From NCBI RefSeq assembly GCF_001649575.2, contig NC_051430.1, positions 32,862,326-32,926,325 on the forward strand: a stretch of DNA of 64,000 nucleotides. The letters run 5' to 3'. The stretch comes from Kryptolebias marmoratus. Taxonomy: Eukaryota; Chordata; Actinopteri; Cyprinodontiformes; Rivulidae. Shown piece after piece: positions 32,901 to 44,200 of this stretch. The stretch's first letter is position 1; the number at the start of each line of letters is the position of its first letter. The translations under genes were made by a program, and so were the position numbers. The notes beneath the pieces are model-generated. The model searched no databases, was not told the DNA's origin, and saw nothing but the letters and a program-made list of their open reading frames with translations.

Positions 32901-34315
32901 AAATTGGTCACAAGGAGATGGCCACTGTTTCTGATAGTCAGTGCACAATAACAAGCGAATGTAGGGAACTTGTCCCTACGCTGCCCATCTGAGGCCTACT
33001 CCTTCCCAGCCAGCACAGCCACAGAGAGCCACCTGTACCTGCACAGTCTCCTTTATGCACAATAAATGTGCCATCTCCTTTCACAAGTTCTTTATTATTG
33101 ACACTGTTGTCTCAACTGAACAAAATCTGTGTTACTGTGAAAATGTATGTGTGCGCTGAGCAAAAATATACCGTTAAAGGCTGTTGAATGTATCAGTCTG
33201 CCTGATCAGTGCATCAAGGCAGTCAAAAAATTATTATTCTGGCAGACTTATACATTCAGCAGCCTCAGCACCATATACACAGTAAATCCAAAAAAAGGTT
33301 AAAAACAAAGACAAAAACAACTGGACCTCTATTCTGTAGCTGAAAAGCTACAGAATAAAAGTCCAGTTGTTTTGATTTTTAACCTTTTTTTGGATTTACC
33401 ATGTCCTGAATGACTGAGAATCTCCACCAGCACACAGTCTATTTAGGCTCAGTGCACATGTACATTCCTGTAGTAACAAGGACATTGTTGAGAAAACAGC
33501 ATTAAACTAAACAAACTGTGTCATGCTAAAATGTAGAGGTTTATTATTAACTAATGTAAGAATTCTTTCACAACGATATAACATTTTTCAGAAAGGGTTG
33601 TTTCATGAGCCTGAAAAACAGTAAAAAAGGCACACAGTTGGCCTAGCCTGGATGAAGACTTTTGTCTCTTTTTTCATACTCTGTCCTCTATGATTTAAGT
33701 CACAAATGATAAGGCATTATTAATAACTTTAAGATAGAACATCACTTCAAATTTGACTGGTACTATTCCTTTAACTACCTTTTTGTGTGACACTTTCAAT
33801 GGACTATAGTGGTGTCGTTGCAGGCCTGTTTGACTATAAATGTGCTGGACTCAGATGGAAATGTGAATCTAAATACCACAACTGTAGGGGTAGCCAAGGA
33901 AAGACAACAAAAAAGAGATGGAACATGCACAGAAAGGTTTGACTGTGAATAAAAGCAGTTTTTTGATATAAGTGCTGAGCTGTGACATGGTGAAGTCATA
34001 TATACAGTTATATACAGCTCACCTATCTGCTCCTGGAAGTTGGTTGGATTTAAAAGTAATTGCAAGATCCTTTGATGAGTTGCTCTTAAAAGACACACAG
34101 CTAGGTTCTGGTTCAGGTTCAAGTTCAGGTTCAGGTTTCTTCCTGTGAATAAAGGCAGTGTGTTGATGTGAGAGCTGAGCTCTGACATGGAGAAGAGTCA
34201 TGGACACTTAGAGATGGTCATCTCACCTCTGATCTTTGCTCTGGCTCTCATGTTCCCCACACAGAGTGGTTTTAGAGGGAGGGACTCCCTCCTCTCTGTC
34301 CTCACACTGATCCAT
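23919..34315 (-). CDS. NLRC3-like (teleost NLR-C) receptor: FISNA-NACHT-LRR-B30.2
   Basis: Nine phase-matched exons: 34227-34315, 34023-34142, 31773-31851, 31404-31611, 28478-30323, 26510-26683, 25849-26022, 24606-24652, 23919-24463; 1093 aa counting 838 N. Residues 1-165 are leader ([15 protein letters not shown]), Pro/Glu repeat ([10 protein letters not shown]), and a helical acidic segment ([20 protein letters not shown]). FISNA spans about 166-243 ([20 protein letters not shown]). NACHT, including Walker A and B, falls in the gap at 243-522. The winged-helix and HD2 part follows ([13 protein letters not shown]). Two LRR exons of exactly 174 nt ([32 protein letters not shown]) cover 781-896. 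A PRY linker and B30.2 ([33 protein letters not shown]) cover 897-1093. NLR-C proteins are cytosolic sensors or modulators of inflammatory signalling. No stop or frameshift is visible in the sequenced part. An ISRE-like site lies 1.4 kb upstream. Confidence 0.93.
24052..24125 (-). repeat. Serine-coding trinucleotide tract in the B30.2 exon
   Basis: TCC/TCT repeats code [16 protein letters not shown] between two B30.2 strands (after FSVWHNKMG). The tract is in frame and probably varies in length between NLR paralogues. Confidence 0.85.
24890..25145 (-). repeat. Dispersed repeat, copy B (inverse of the copy at 5005-5345)
   Basis: It shares tgtcaatcattctgtacca, ggcaccagttttgttgtaaa and actgataccagccgtccctg with copy A, on the opposite strand. 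It lies in the NLR intron before the B30.2 linker exon. Confidence 0.6.
26810..28391 (-). mobile_element. Penelope-like element remnant with GIY-YIG part
   Basis: The minus frames hold [20 protein letters not shown], the RT palm motif of Penelope-like elements. After frame breaks come [20 protein letters not shown] and [19 protein letters not shown], the GIY-YIG endonuclease start and its following block. Inverted copies of a terminal sequence (ttgaatagaaggaaactgga at 26816; its reverse complement near 28360-28386) bound the element. It lies in the NLR intron between the NACHT exon and the first LRR exon and is non-functional. Confidence 0.8.
29256..30093. other. Assembly gap, 838 N, inside the NLR NACHT exon
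   Basis: The reading frame is the same on both sides and the gap length agrees with the roughly 280 residues missing from the family pattern. The gap size is therefore probably right. Near-identical NLR paralogues are a likely cause of the failed assembly. Confidence 1.
33179..33264. other. Inverted repeat, 24-bp arms
   Basis: 33179-33202 and 33241-33264 pair with two mismatches around a 38-nt loop. It may be the end of a small MITE. Confidence 0.65.
33282..33399. repeat. Long hairpin made of two inverted Penelope terminal pieces
   Basis: The arms (about 33282-33341 and 33347-33399) pair almost fully apart from a small bulge, with a 5-nt loop (gaaaa). The arm sequence (aaaggttaaaaa..acaactggac) is also found at 39410-39460, where it runs into a Penelope-type terminal repeat. 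Confidence 0.75.
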
Positions 34316-34416
34316 GCTGCTGAATTCACATCCACATCAGCTCACACACACTTTCTACCTTCACCTGCAGAGGAAACACAAATCATTCATCTGCACATCA
34401 ACTCTAATTATCCTTT
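34138..34416. repeat. 279-bp duplication carrying an NLR leader exon, copy 2
   Basis: Partner of 18031-18309. It contains coding exon 34227-34315 of the NLR gene. Left of the copy the NLR exon continues with a Pro/Glu repeat that copy 1 lacks. Confidence 0.95.
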
Positions 34417-34604
34417 GAAATCATTATCACAGAAAAAACAACAACTTCTCATCCCAATTATTAACAATGGATATCTTCTGAAGCACACATGGATACCTCT
34501 GCACACCTTGTTCATCTTTACTAATTAATATAGTCCAGTTCAGATTAACAGGTCTGACTGATACTTTGACTAAAAGATGCTGTAGAAAGTCAGTCATGGG
34601 CTGA

Positions 34605-34643
<39 letters not shown>
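34605..34643. repeat. (ATT)n microsatellite
   Basis: Thirteen uninterrupted ATT units. Confidence 0.95.
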
Positions 34644-34659
34644 GACCACACTAAATATT

Positions 34660-35690
34660 TAGTTCAGTGGCTGTAAAATAGATTGAGGTATGGCTGTTTG
34701 TTAAGGTCATACTGTGGCAGTGATCTTGAATCAGGTTAACTCCAAAAGTAAAACTGTTGTAGATGTACATCCTATAATTACTTTATGCAAGTTTCATTAA
34801 AATGTACAATGTTTTAAGAGAAATTTTTCGAACAGGCAGAGAAATGATAAACACTGGCAAAAACGTTGTAGCGTCCAGTCGATATTAAGAAGACCAGTAC
34901 TGATGGTTAACTGATTTATTGAAGCCATCCGTGTCATCAACCAACCAACGTAAGAGCTAGACAAAACAAATAATATATTTATCGATCATATCATTTACGC
35001 ATGCGCAGACAGCTGGTAAATACAAAAAATGCCACTGTGGACACAGAGTGGAGCGGGTCTCCTCTCTGCTGGGAGATTGACAGCTGTCAGTGCTTGGGGA
35101 AGTGGGCGGGGCTTACGGCACGCTGCAGAATGATTGGTGCTTTCACACATTTAGCCGCCAAATGCTAGAGGGAAAACATTGCCCGTGCGGAAAACGTTGC
35201 GCTGCACTTTGGTTCCTCTTCACAAAAAAAGGTGTGCGTGTCCGTGTGTTTTTAGCGTGAGAAATACAAAGTGTCGCGTGTCAGCGTGTGCACTTCACGA
35301 AATGCGCGTGTCGCACGGTCAATGCGTGAGACTTGAGAGTCCTGCTTTAAAGCGACAGTACACACTTTGTCAGGCAGCCCTGCTCTGAGCTCAGACAGCA
35401 GGACAGCAGCGGTTCATCTCCGCTTCCTTGGACAGGAACAGCTGCCTTCAGTCAGTAACAACTCCGTGTTCAGATGCTGACCTTCACCTAACTCTACAGA
35501 TTCTGCGCCACAGACATAGGTCACCTCCTTCGTCCTGAGTTTAGCTCCAGCTGGTCTCCCTGTACTCTAATGTGTTATAGAGCAGGATTTCTACTGGAAC
35601 TAGGCTGCTGATTTTTAATTGACTCAAATATTACAACTTGTTTTTATTACCTTCAGACGGAGGCTCCCACGGAGGAAATCATCTGACAGA
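34660..35690. other. Upstream flank of the NLR gene; one dispersed repeat, then a GC-richer stretch
   Basis: 34660-34860 is a plus-oriented copy of the unnamed dispersed repeat. 35000-35560 is richer in GC and CpG (tgcgcgtgtcgcacggtcaa), as a promoter or first non-coding exon might be. No open frame is convincing. Confidence 0.4.
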
Positions 35691-35697
35691 ACAGAGT

Positions 35698-35709
35698 GAA
35701 AGTGAAAGT
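35698..35709 (+). promoter_or_regulatory. ISRE/IRF-like site GAAAGTGAAAGT
   Basis: A perfect GAAANNGAAANN word, the consensus for interferon-regulatory factors. It lies 1.38 kb upstream of the NLR start codon next to the GC-richer stretch. Interferon control of the NLR is an inference. Confidence 0.45.
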
Positions 35710-36419
35710 TAACATGCAGGAAGAAACCCACCGCCCCCAAGGAGACGTCTGAGCACTGAAATACAGAGTATTAGGGCGGCCACCCAGAGGAAAGAACAAA
35801 ATGTGTCATTTTTATTTCTAAATGTTGAGATTAAACTGACAATTTATGTCACGCCATCTCCGCTTTAGACTTTTTGAAAACATGCTGCACTGACACACAA
35901 CTTGGTACTTTGTGGTAAGATGATAAAAGGTTATCTGCTCCAACTGTATATGGATGGATGGGTGTTGTGTATATTCCATGAAGGTGAAAAGACTCCCAGG
36001 TGTCCTGCAGACTGAGAACAGTTAAGGTCTTTTTCTGGCTCACCAGCAGAGGGCAGCAGCACCTCAACTCAACACAACTTAATATAGAATATGTGAAACC
36101 CAAAGTACTTAACAAAGCAATAAAAACACATAAAAAGAAGAAAAGTAAAACTAGTTTAAAATGGTAAGGAAATAATAATGTGCCACAATTAAAGACAAAT
36201 ATTAGTAACAGGTAAAAACACAGTTCTAAAATTATTTAAAAACTGGCACAACATGGGCAGCTGATGAGGCACAAAACATTGATTAAGTGTAATCTCTTTC
36301 AAAGAGGTCAGTTTTGAGTTTAATTGTAAAAGCATCAGGAAACTCTTTTAATAAATATATCAGGCAAACCTTGACAATAACATTAAACAATCTTATGCAA
36401 AATAGCAAGATTATCATGT

Positions 36420-38250
36420 TCGAAGTATGTGTTGTGATGAACTCTCAGCTAATATCACATCAAATTTTAGCTCAATATCTGTAAAATTCACTGAGTTATA
36501 GACATTTTTGTGTTTGCTAATATCAATTACCTTCGAGTGCTACCTTGAAATGAATTAACACTAAAATTTAATCAGCGTGCATCCAATGATTACTTTTGGC
36601 TTGTGTCAGCAAATCACAAGATATTTTACTAAAAGATAAAGTTGGCTCCAGCAGTTAATGTGAAAGTTTTATGCAAAGATGTGGCACAATGAGTAGCATT
36701 TGGAGTATTTATTGGGGATTACTCTCACTCCCAACCACACCAAAATCTTGCATTATATTTGTAAAATTTACAGAATTACCTATTTTTGTGTTTTTTGAGA
36801 TTAGTTGGCTTCTAATTCAACCATCCACCTTAAATTCACTTGGCTTCAAAAGCTAATTAGTTGTAGATCAACATCAAGTAATTTCTTGTTGAATGTTTCA
36901 TTCATTCAGCTGTTGAGTAGTTCACGAGATATTTTGCTAACAGACAGAGTGGAATCCAAATAGTTAATGACCAAATTTTACTTAAAGATCTTGTGCCATG
37001 TGTTACCACTCAAAACATGTGGTGGGGATTAGTCTCAACTACTACAACGTCAAATTATAGCTCAATATCTAAAAAAAATCAACTGTGTTATAGCAAAAGG
37101 TTGGTTGGCTGTGACAGCCATTTTAAATCAGGTTGACTTCAAAACTTAATCAGCTGTATATGTGCATCCAGCAATGACCTCCTGTGAGTTTCAATAAAAT
37201 TTGTCCAGTGGTTTATGAGCTATTTTGCTAACAGACACACAAAGACACAGGTAAAAAGATCGTCTGCCACTGAATTAAGATCGCTTTTTTTTCCGTTTTA
37301 TTCATGGCACTGTCCCATTCTGTTCCTTGGACTTTGTAATATAAACTAAATACGGTGTCCTATTTGTCTGCAGCAGACGAAGCATTAAACAAAGCCAAAG
37401 AACAAGGTGTTTACATCTATACGTCACGATCAGTGTCTGTGTTTTGTCACCACGGACACGCACACATACCAGAGCAGCAACATGAAGCCTGTATCATTTT
37501 TCACAGAAACAGGCTTCTTCATTTAACACCTCCTTTTTAGCCTCTTTAGCACATTTTCACCTTTCTGTGTGTTTGTATTTCTCTCAAAACCTGCAGAAAG
37601 TAATCACTGAGTAGACATATACAACTGATTAACATTTAGAGTCAGCTGGATCCAAGATGGCTACCACAGCTACCTGACTTTACAACACAAAAATGGTTCT
37701 AACTCAGCCAGTTTTACAAATATTGAGCTAAAAATTTGTTGTAGTTGAGACTGATTTCAACACATTTTCTTGACAATACAAGAGATTTGTGTAAATGTTT
37801 GCATTAACTATTTGGAGTCAATTCATTGTATGTCAGCAAAATATCTCATGAACCACAAGACAGATTTTAAAGCAACTTTCAGAAAGTAATCCGTATATAT
37901 ACATCTACAACTGATTAACTTTTGGAGCTAATCCAATTCAAGATGGCTGCCATACTCTATTGATCTTAGACGACACAAAAAAAAGTTTTAAATCAATGAA
38001 TTTCACACTTATTGGGCTAAAATCTGGTGTGGCTGTGGTTGAAAGTCATTCACATCACATGCTCCAAGTCCTGTTTATCGTGCAAGATCTATAAAATATA
38101 AAACTTTAGCATTAACTCTTGGAGTCAACCCTGTTTGTCTGTTAGCAAAATATCTCATGAACCACTGAATAAATTTTAATAAAACAATCAGAAACTACTC
38201 AAGTGATTAACTTTAGAAGCCAACTCAGGTCAACATGTTTTCTTTATTAA
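36420..38250. repeat. Inverted cluster of an unnamed roughly 300-bp dispersed repeat
   Basis: Plus copies at about 36420-36610, 36660-36960 and 36990-37260 are followed by minus copies at about 37600-37880 and 37880-38250. Shared words are atctcatgaaccac/gtttatgagctattttgct, agctgtatatg-like, ggctgccatactctattga-like and caaattatagctcaatatct. The arms flank a 340-bp spacer at 37265-37600. Confidence 0.65.
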
Positions 38251-38542
38251 ACACCTGCAGAAGTAGTGGTGCAATGGTAATCACACCCTGCAGACCCCCA
38301 TCCATCAGTGGAACTCAATACACAGATTTGTTTATACCTGGTGGAACTTTTCAGAACCACCATTTGCATTTCACAGAAAGCTAAGTGTGGAATTGTACAT
38401 GTGAACTACAGACGGCTGCAGTCAGTAGCTGTTCTGCCGAAGTATGAGCAGATCAACAACAGCAGTGAACAGTGCTGTTTGTGCTGCTTGTAGCAGCAAC
38501 ACAACCTCACTGTCAGTCCAGTGTTGGTCTAGTACTCTGTTG

Positions 38543-39244
38543 CAGTGGCGTCACTAGGCCTGTTTAAAATGTTTTCAAGTCCCCGTAAATAATTTTGGTG
38601 TCAAAAAAGTTTTTTTTTGTTTTTCTTTTACAAAAATTCAATATAATGTGGCCAGAATATGAGTTTAAATAAATAACCATATATTATTTCATTATTAACT
38701 CAAATATATGATCATAAATCTGTCAGTTTTCTTTTTCTTTACAGTGTAAGGTAGAGATCCTCTTTGGTGCATCGTTATCAAATCCATCCCACTTGTTCAT
38801 ATTTTCTACAAAAGCATTCTTGTGTCAGTTAATCTAAATCAGTGCTGTGGAATAACTGAGAGATTTTATATAATATATAAAGTCACAGTTAGACTTCATA
38901 ACTGGGTATACACCAGCACCAAACATTATAGTGTACATTAGCTGGCATTTAATACACTATAGTAATATTCAATTCACAAAATAAAAATAAAAAAATGTTA
39001 ATTTTTCTTGTTAAAACTGTAAACATATTTCCTGTTTGTTGATGTTCTGAATAAAAATATAATTGGTTGCTTAAAACGTTTACACAGTAAGGTATCTGTT
39101 AAATGTGTCCAAAAATGTGGGAAAGCAACTCAGGTTTTGTTAGCTGTTTGAGAAATTTTGTTCTCACCCACTACGTTTGCTCACATCCTGAGCATCTCCT
39201 GGGGGCTCAGCCCCCCTTGTCCTTAAAACCTAGTGACGCCCCTG
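38543..39244. mobile_element. Non-autonomous hAT element, 702 bp, perfect 8-bp target duplication
   Basis: The termini CAGTGGCGTCACTAGG and CCTAGTGACGCCCCTG are inverted repeats (15 of 16). CTCTGTTG flanks it at 38535-38542 and 39245-39252. No transposase frame. Confidence 0.9.
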
Positions 39245-39404
39245 CTCTGTTGTCAGGTTTTATTACAGCAAAAGTCTTTATAGTCTGTGTGCATTTTAAA
39301 AGGTTGAATTCCACAGGTTTAGGGCAACAACTACAAAAACTTGACCATGTTTATATTTTAATCTGGATCTAGGGATGCTGGTGTAGATTCTCAGTCCTTC
39401 AGGC

Positions 39405-39700
39405 CATGGTAAATTCAAAAAAAGGTTAAAAAACAAAAACAACTGGACTTCTATTCTGTAGTTGAAGACGTTTCGCTTCTCATCCGAGAAGCTTTCTCAG
39501 TTCAGAAACAGAGAGGGTGGAGTTGAGCTTTTAAAGCTCAGATGTGATGTAAGCTGGATTGCTTGCAAATTGTTCTCTCTCTCCTAACAATAGAGGGTCA
39601 TTAGGGTCCTTGTTTGTCTGACTCACTGATGGGCCACTCTGGTGGAGGGATCTAGGGACCACTAACAAATCAGAGACAACCTGAAAGAAATTTAGTTTGT
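39405..39700. mobile_element. Penelope-type terminal repeat fragment
   Basis: It contains aacaactggacttctattctg followed by gaagacgtttcgcttctcat and ccgagaagctttctcagttc, a terminal sequence common to fish Penelope elements. Confidence 0.6.
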
Positions 39701-39729
39701 TTTGCATCTTTCGTTGTTTACAGGTCCAA

Positions 39730-40420
39730 CAGGGACTTCGTTAAGTAAAAATTTATTTGTACAGCACATTTCAGCAGCAAGGCATTCAAAGTGCTTTACA
39801 TCATAAAAACATAAGTAAAATCATTACAATAATCAAAAACATCACACAAAATCATAAAAATCATAGAGCAGATACACTTGATAATTATAAGGAGATGGTC
39901 AATATGTAATAAGATATTTTGTTACACCTGAATTTGTTTGCAGACTACTAATCAAGTTTTCAGCCTTGATTTAAAGGAATTTAGTGTTTCGGCTGTTTTG
40001 CAGTTTTCCAGAGTTGGTTCCAGATTGAAAGCTGCTTCTCCATGTTTGGTTCTGGTTCTGGGGACACAAAGTAGACCAGAACCAGAAGACCTGAGTGTTC
40101 TGGAGGGTTGATACGACGATAATAAGTCTTTAATCCGTTCAGTGATTTATAAACTAATAGAAGTATTTTAAAGTCTATTCTCTGAGCTACAGGGAGCCAG
40201 TGTAGGGACTTTAAAACCGGGGGGATGTGCTCTATTTTTCTGGTCTTAGTGAGAACATGAGCAGCAGCTGCAGACCTGTGAAGACGCTGTTGCAGTAATC
40301 GAGACGCCTAAAGATGAACGCGTGCATCATTTTCTCCAGGTCTTGTTGTGACATTAGTCCTTTAATTCTGGAGATGTTCTTCAGGTGGTAGAAAGCTGAC
40401 TTTGTAACTGTTTTTATGGT
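39730..40420 (-). mobile_element. LINE C-terminal fragment (LDYCNS type)
   Basis: The minus frames read RLDYCNSVFTG, then SLHWLPVAQRIDFKILLLVY, KSLNGLKTY and SPEPEPNMEKQLSIWNQLW, the C-terminal block of a common fish LINE. Its 3' tail is at 39730-39800 (tttatttgtacagcacattt). Several frame breaks. Confidence 0.75.
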
Positions 40421-40429
40421 CTGAGTCCA

Positions 40430-41070
40430 TTACTACACCCAGGTTTCAGGCCTGATCACTACTCTTTGGCTGTAATAGCTGTACCAGTAGCTACCAACAC
40501 ATCGGTTACCTATTGTCCAATTTCCACAAGTTCTAAAAATATTATTCACTGAAGCTTTGTTTTGAAGTAGTTTCCATTTGAATCCAAGATCATATTGTGT
40601 TTGAACCTCCCATCATTCTGCATCTGTTTTTTTAGCTTTGCATTACAGTTTATGATGGGTAATTAGCTTCTTATTTAATAATAGAAATTTCTTCTGAATA
40701 CTACTAGGCGGATTCTGCACCAGTGGTCGTACAGTTTGACAACTACGGCAATAATGCAATAAAAACTCCCCCTTTTCACTTCCATATATCAAACGGCTCT
40801 AACACACAGCATTGTTGCATGTCAGGCTTCAGTGTGCATTTCAACCCAGTTCTCTGAAAGACCAGCTTCTACGAACCCTCATCTGGTTTGTTTGTGTCCA
40901 AAACAGTAAGAATTACCTACAGTCTCAAGAATTCTCCTTACTGTTTTCCCTTTGTGTGAATAGTTCAAACGAGGCTGCAGGCAGGGTCTGTCACTCCAAC
41001 GTAAACCTGATCCTTGTTCACCTGCAACCACTGGGACAGAGAGAAACTGGCTCCTCCCCTGAGTCTGGGT
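40430..41070. other. Upstream flank of net1, no other gene
   Basis: No exon recognised; 40800-41060 becomes richer in C and T towards the TATA box. I looked for the long-isoform first exons of NET1 between 34 and 41 kb and did not find them. Confidence 0.5.
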
Positions 41071-41073
41071 AGC

Positions 41074-41082
41074 TTATATATA
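41074..41082 (+). promoter_or_regulatory. TATA box of net1
   Basis: TTATATATA, preceded by a GC/CT box (ctcctcccct at 41051). The expected start of transcription is about 41105, giving a 5' UTR of about 165 nt to the ATG at 41271. Confidence 0.65.
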
Positions 41083-41270
41083 ACCCTACTTCCCTCAGCC
41101 TGCTTCAGACCAAAGTTTAAAAGTGTATGAGGAGGAATGTGTATTTATTCATCTTCTTTTGTTTTTTTACCCAAAAGAAATTTGGGATTTTCGTCTGCTT
41201 CTTTTTTTAAATTTCTATTTTTTGTGGATTAACCCACCAGGATTTAAAGAATACTCTTTTCCTGAAAGCT

Positions 41271-44200
41271 ATGGTGGCGTACGACGAGTTGGGTACTTTG
41301 GTGCCTGTTAAACGGACTTTACAAGTGATCGAATGCCAGAACCAAGCCAACAAGGAATCAGAGGTGAGATATAAGAAAAATTACTGCAAGACTGAAACAT
41401 TTACCTTCAGGAAACCTTCAGTAAACCTTCTGTAAACTGTAACTTCTTTAAGTGACGTCATGTTTTTGTCCTGTAAGTGAATCAGTGCCTAACCCCAGTT
41501 TTATCACACTTCTGTGATAAAACTGGGTTTGAGACTTTGACCTGTGTGCCTTGCCTTTTATGGCAGTGTTTGAGTTTCTGTCTAACCTGCACATTTCTTT
41601 TGAGTGTTTTCTCTAAACTGATTCCCAGCAGGGCAGATCAATCTCAGGAGGATAGAAAAACACAAGGACAGTCAGAAAGGTGTACGTTTGTAAAATGTTT
41701 AGTCGGTAAACCTGCAGCTAAATGTAATAGCTTTCTTTCAACCTTTGACACAGGCAGATAAATCATTTTATTTCTGCTGTGAATCTGCTACAGCAGCCTG
41801 ATAGTGTTCTCCACCCAAAAACAGAAACACAGAGGTGTACTCTTTGTCCTGGGAACTCCTTTTTTCTGCCATGACTCATCTGTCTGAAGAACAATTGTGG
41901 CATGTTTCACTGACAGTACACTGCGTTAAAAAGATGAATGTTGTAAACAAGTTGTAGAGTAGGCCAGTTTCTCACAGATAAGCTTGATTTTAAATGGTTT
42001 AGAGATTTATTTCTTCTCTAGGACTCCAACTTTTTCTTGTGCTGTAATCACATCACTGTAGTTTCCAGGGTCACATCAAAGGAAAACTTTTAGGAACCGT
42101 GTCTAACCTTTGATGTCAAAGAGGTTGGAAATTTCTGTAAAGTAAAACTTGAGTCTCCACTGATACCGACCCAAAGCAAAACCACAATCTTTGTGGCTTC
42201 CTGGATCTAGAATGACAGCCTAAGCATGGGACGAACAGGAATAACAACATTTCTGCCTGTATGCACCGATTCACTTTACAGCTGTTATACAAAGAGCAGG
42301 ACTACTGGCCCTTTGTTATTCTGAGGTCACTCGCCAAAGGACAGGAAGGCCATTATGCTCAAAACGCTTTTCCAACACTGACTTTAGAAAGCCCCCACTT
42401 TTCTATTGATGTTGCATTTCACTCTTTTTTTGTCTGTTTTCGTTTTGTTTTGTTTTTTTAAGTTTTTTGTCTGTTATAAAAGTTACACAGACCAGTAGGC
42501 ATTTGTGATTTTCAAAAGTCTGTCATTACTATTTGATCATAGTCATAGTAGTTAACACATAGTGCCTCTTTGCAGTCCCTTGCCAATAGAGGACTTGGTA
42601 AGTTCTCAGGGGTATTTGAGGAGACTCTGCACCAACTGCAGCCACAACAGCTTTCAGGCCTCTCCAGACACAGTGAATCTGGTCCATATTTGGGTCCACA
42701 GGGTCTGAAATCTCAAGGCTGAATTGTTCTCATTAGCAGAGCCAATCCCACTTGGGCTGAGTCAGGAAAAAAGTGTTTTTTGTCAATACAATGTTTAATC
42801 AAAATATGCATGCCATCAAAAACATGAAGATGTTTATGCTGCTTGCAGCTGGGGATTTCTTAAGGTCTCCTGCTTTCAGGTTCAACTGGATGACATCATT
42901 ACTGCACATCTGGGTCTCTTTGATCCTGAAGCCTGTTGTTGTTGGAGGAAAGATGAGCAGCTGTTTTTTTCTTCTCTCAGCCTCAGGGTGGGGTGAGGAA
43001 AAGGAAGAGGGGGGTTATCTGACCCAGGTGTAGTGCATCTCTCACGCAAGGCTTGTTCGAGAGCTTGTCTCAGCTTGCAGCCAAAACCTCCACTGTGCAC
43101 CCCCCTGTAACACCACACTTAGTAAATCTGGTATAGCAAGGTCCACTGCTTCTTCTCACCAAGGTCACCTGCAACAATATTTTGTTGCATTGTGAAGTCA
43201 AACCATTTCAAAACCATTTTATCATGAGTGTCTCAACCTCATCTCAAATCCTTCTAAATTTTTGAAGATGTTTAGACACTGTCCCAAATCCTTGAACTGT
43301 TTTGACACCTGCATGGGAGCTTTCCTTATGACAGAAAACATTTAAGACTCCAGCCTTCAATGTCTAGGTCTAACCACCAATTTGCCTATTTTCTCACAAT
43401 CTTAAGTTGCAAACTAGACTCCCAACAGTTGCAGCCCAGTGAGACACTACTTTTGGACACAGCCTTTTAGGAGCTCGGTCCACTAAGAAGCATTTACTAC
43501 ATTTTGAGTTTTTTTGGTAATGTAATCCACATTTTTTGGTAACGTAGCTGTTGCCTGGACAGATATTTAAAGAGTGTGCACAAGGAGAGGCATTGAACAG
43601 CTGAGACACATGGTCCCTTGCATTCTTGTCTTCCACACCAGATCAGCAGTCAGAAAAGGCCTTTGTGCTCAGTGGGCTGGCCCCGCTCTAGACTCCTCAC
43701 ATGATGGAGCCAACAGCTGTTGGAGCTGTATTCACCAGTCTGTCTGCCTGCAGATCCATCACAGCTCTAGTTACTTCTCTTTCTTCACCCCAAATCAGGA
43801 AGTGGCACATATTATAAGGATTTATGACTTAACTCGATGTGTTTTGTCACAAGTGAGTCACAAGGGAGTGCTTGGACTTACTGCTAAGGTCTTAGAGTTA
43901 GCAGCACTGATTGGTTTATTTTGACCTGCTGCACGCTCAAACAAAAAGGTCAGGCGTGTCTTTGACATAAGCTATGCAAAAATAATTGTCAGACTAACCC
44001 GTGCTTCCATTTGTCTTCTGCTTTTTGCAGGAACCCAGCAACAAGCGCGTCCGTCCTCTTGGCAGGGTGACATCACTCGCCAGTTTCATCTCTCCGGTTA
44101 AAAATGGAGCCATTCGGCGCTTTGGCCAAACTCTCCAGGTAAGCCCTTGTAGCATCCTGCGCAAAGACAACTTCTTGGGTTGAGGAACTTTACTAACATC

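Larger units (their letters stand above)
31855..34020. other. NLR intron 2, no further exon recognised
   Basis: It contains the two hairpins at 33179-33264 and 33282-33399. The rest shows no open frame with family similarity. Confidence 0.5.

Noticed and set aside
43574..43924. 116-codon frame in net1 intron 1
   Set aside because: No family similarity and no splice-site pair; net1 exon 1 joins exon 2 in phase without it.
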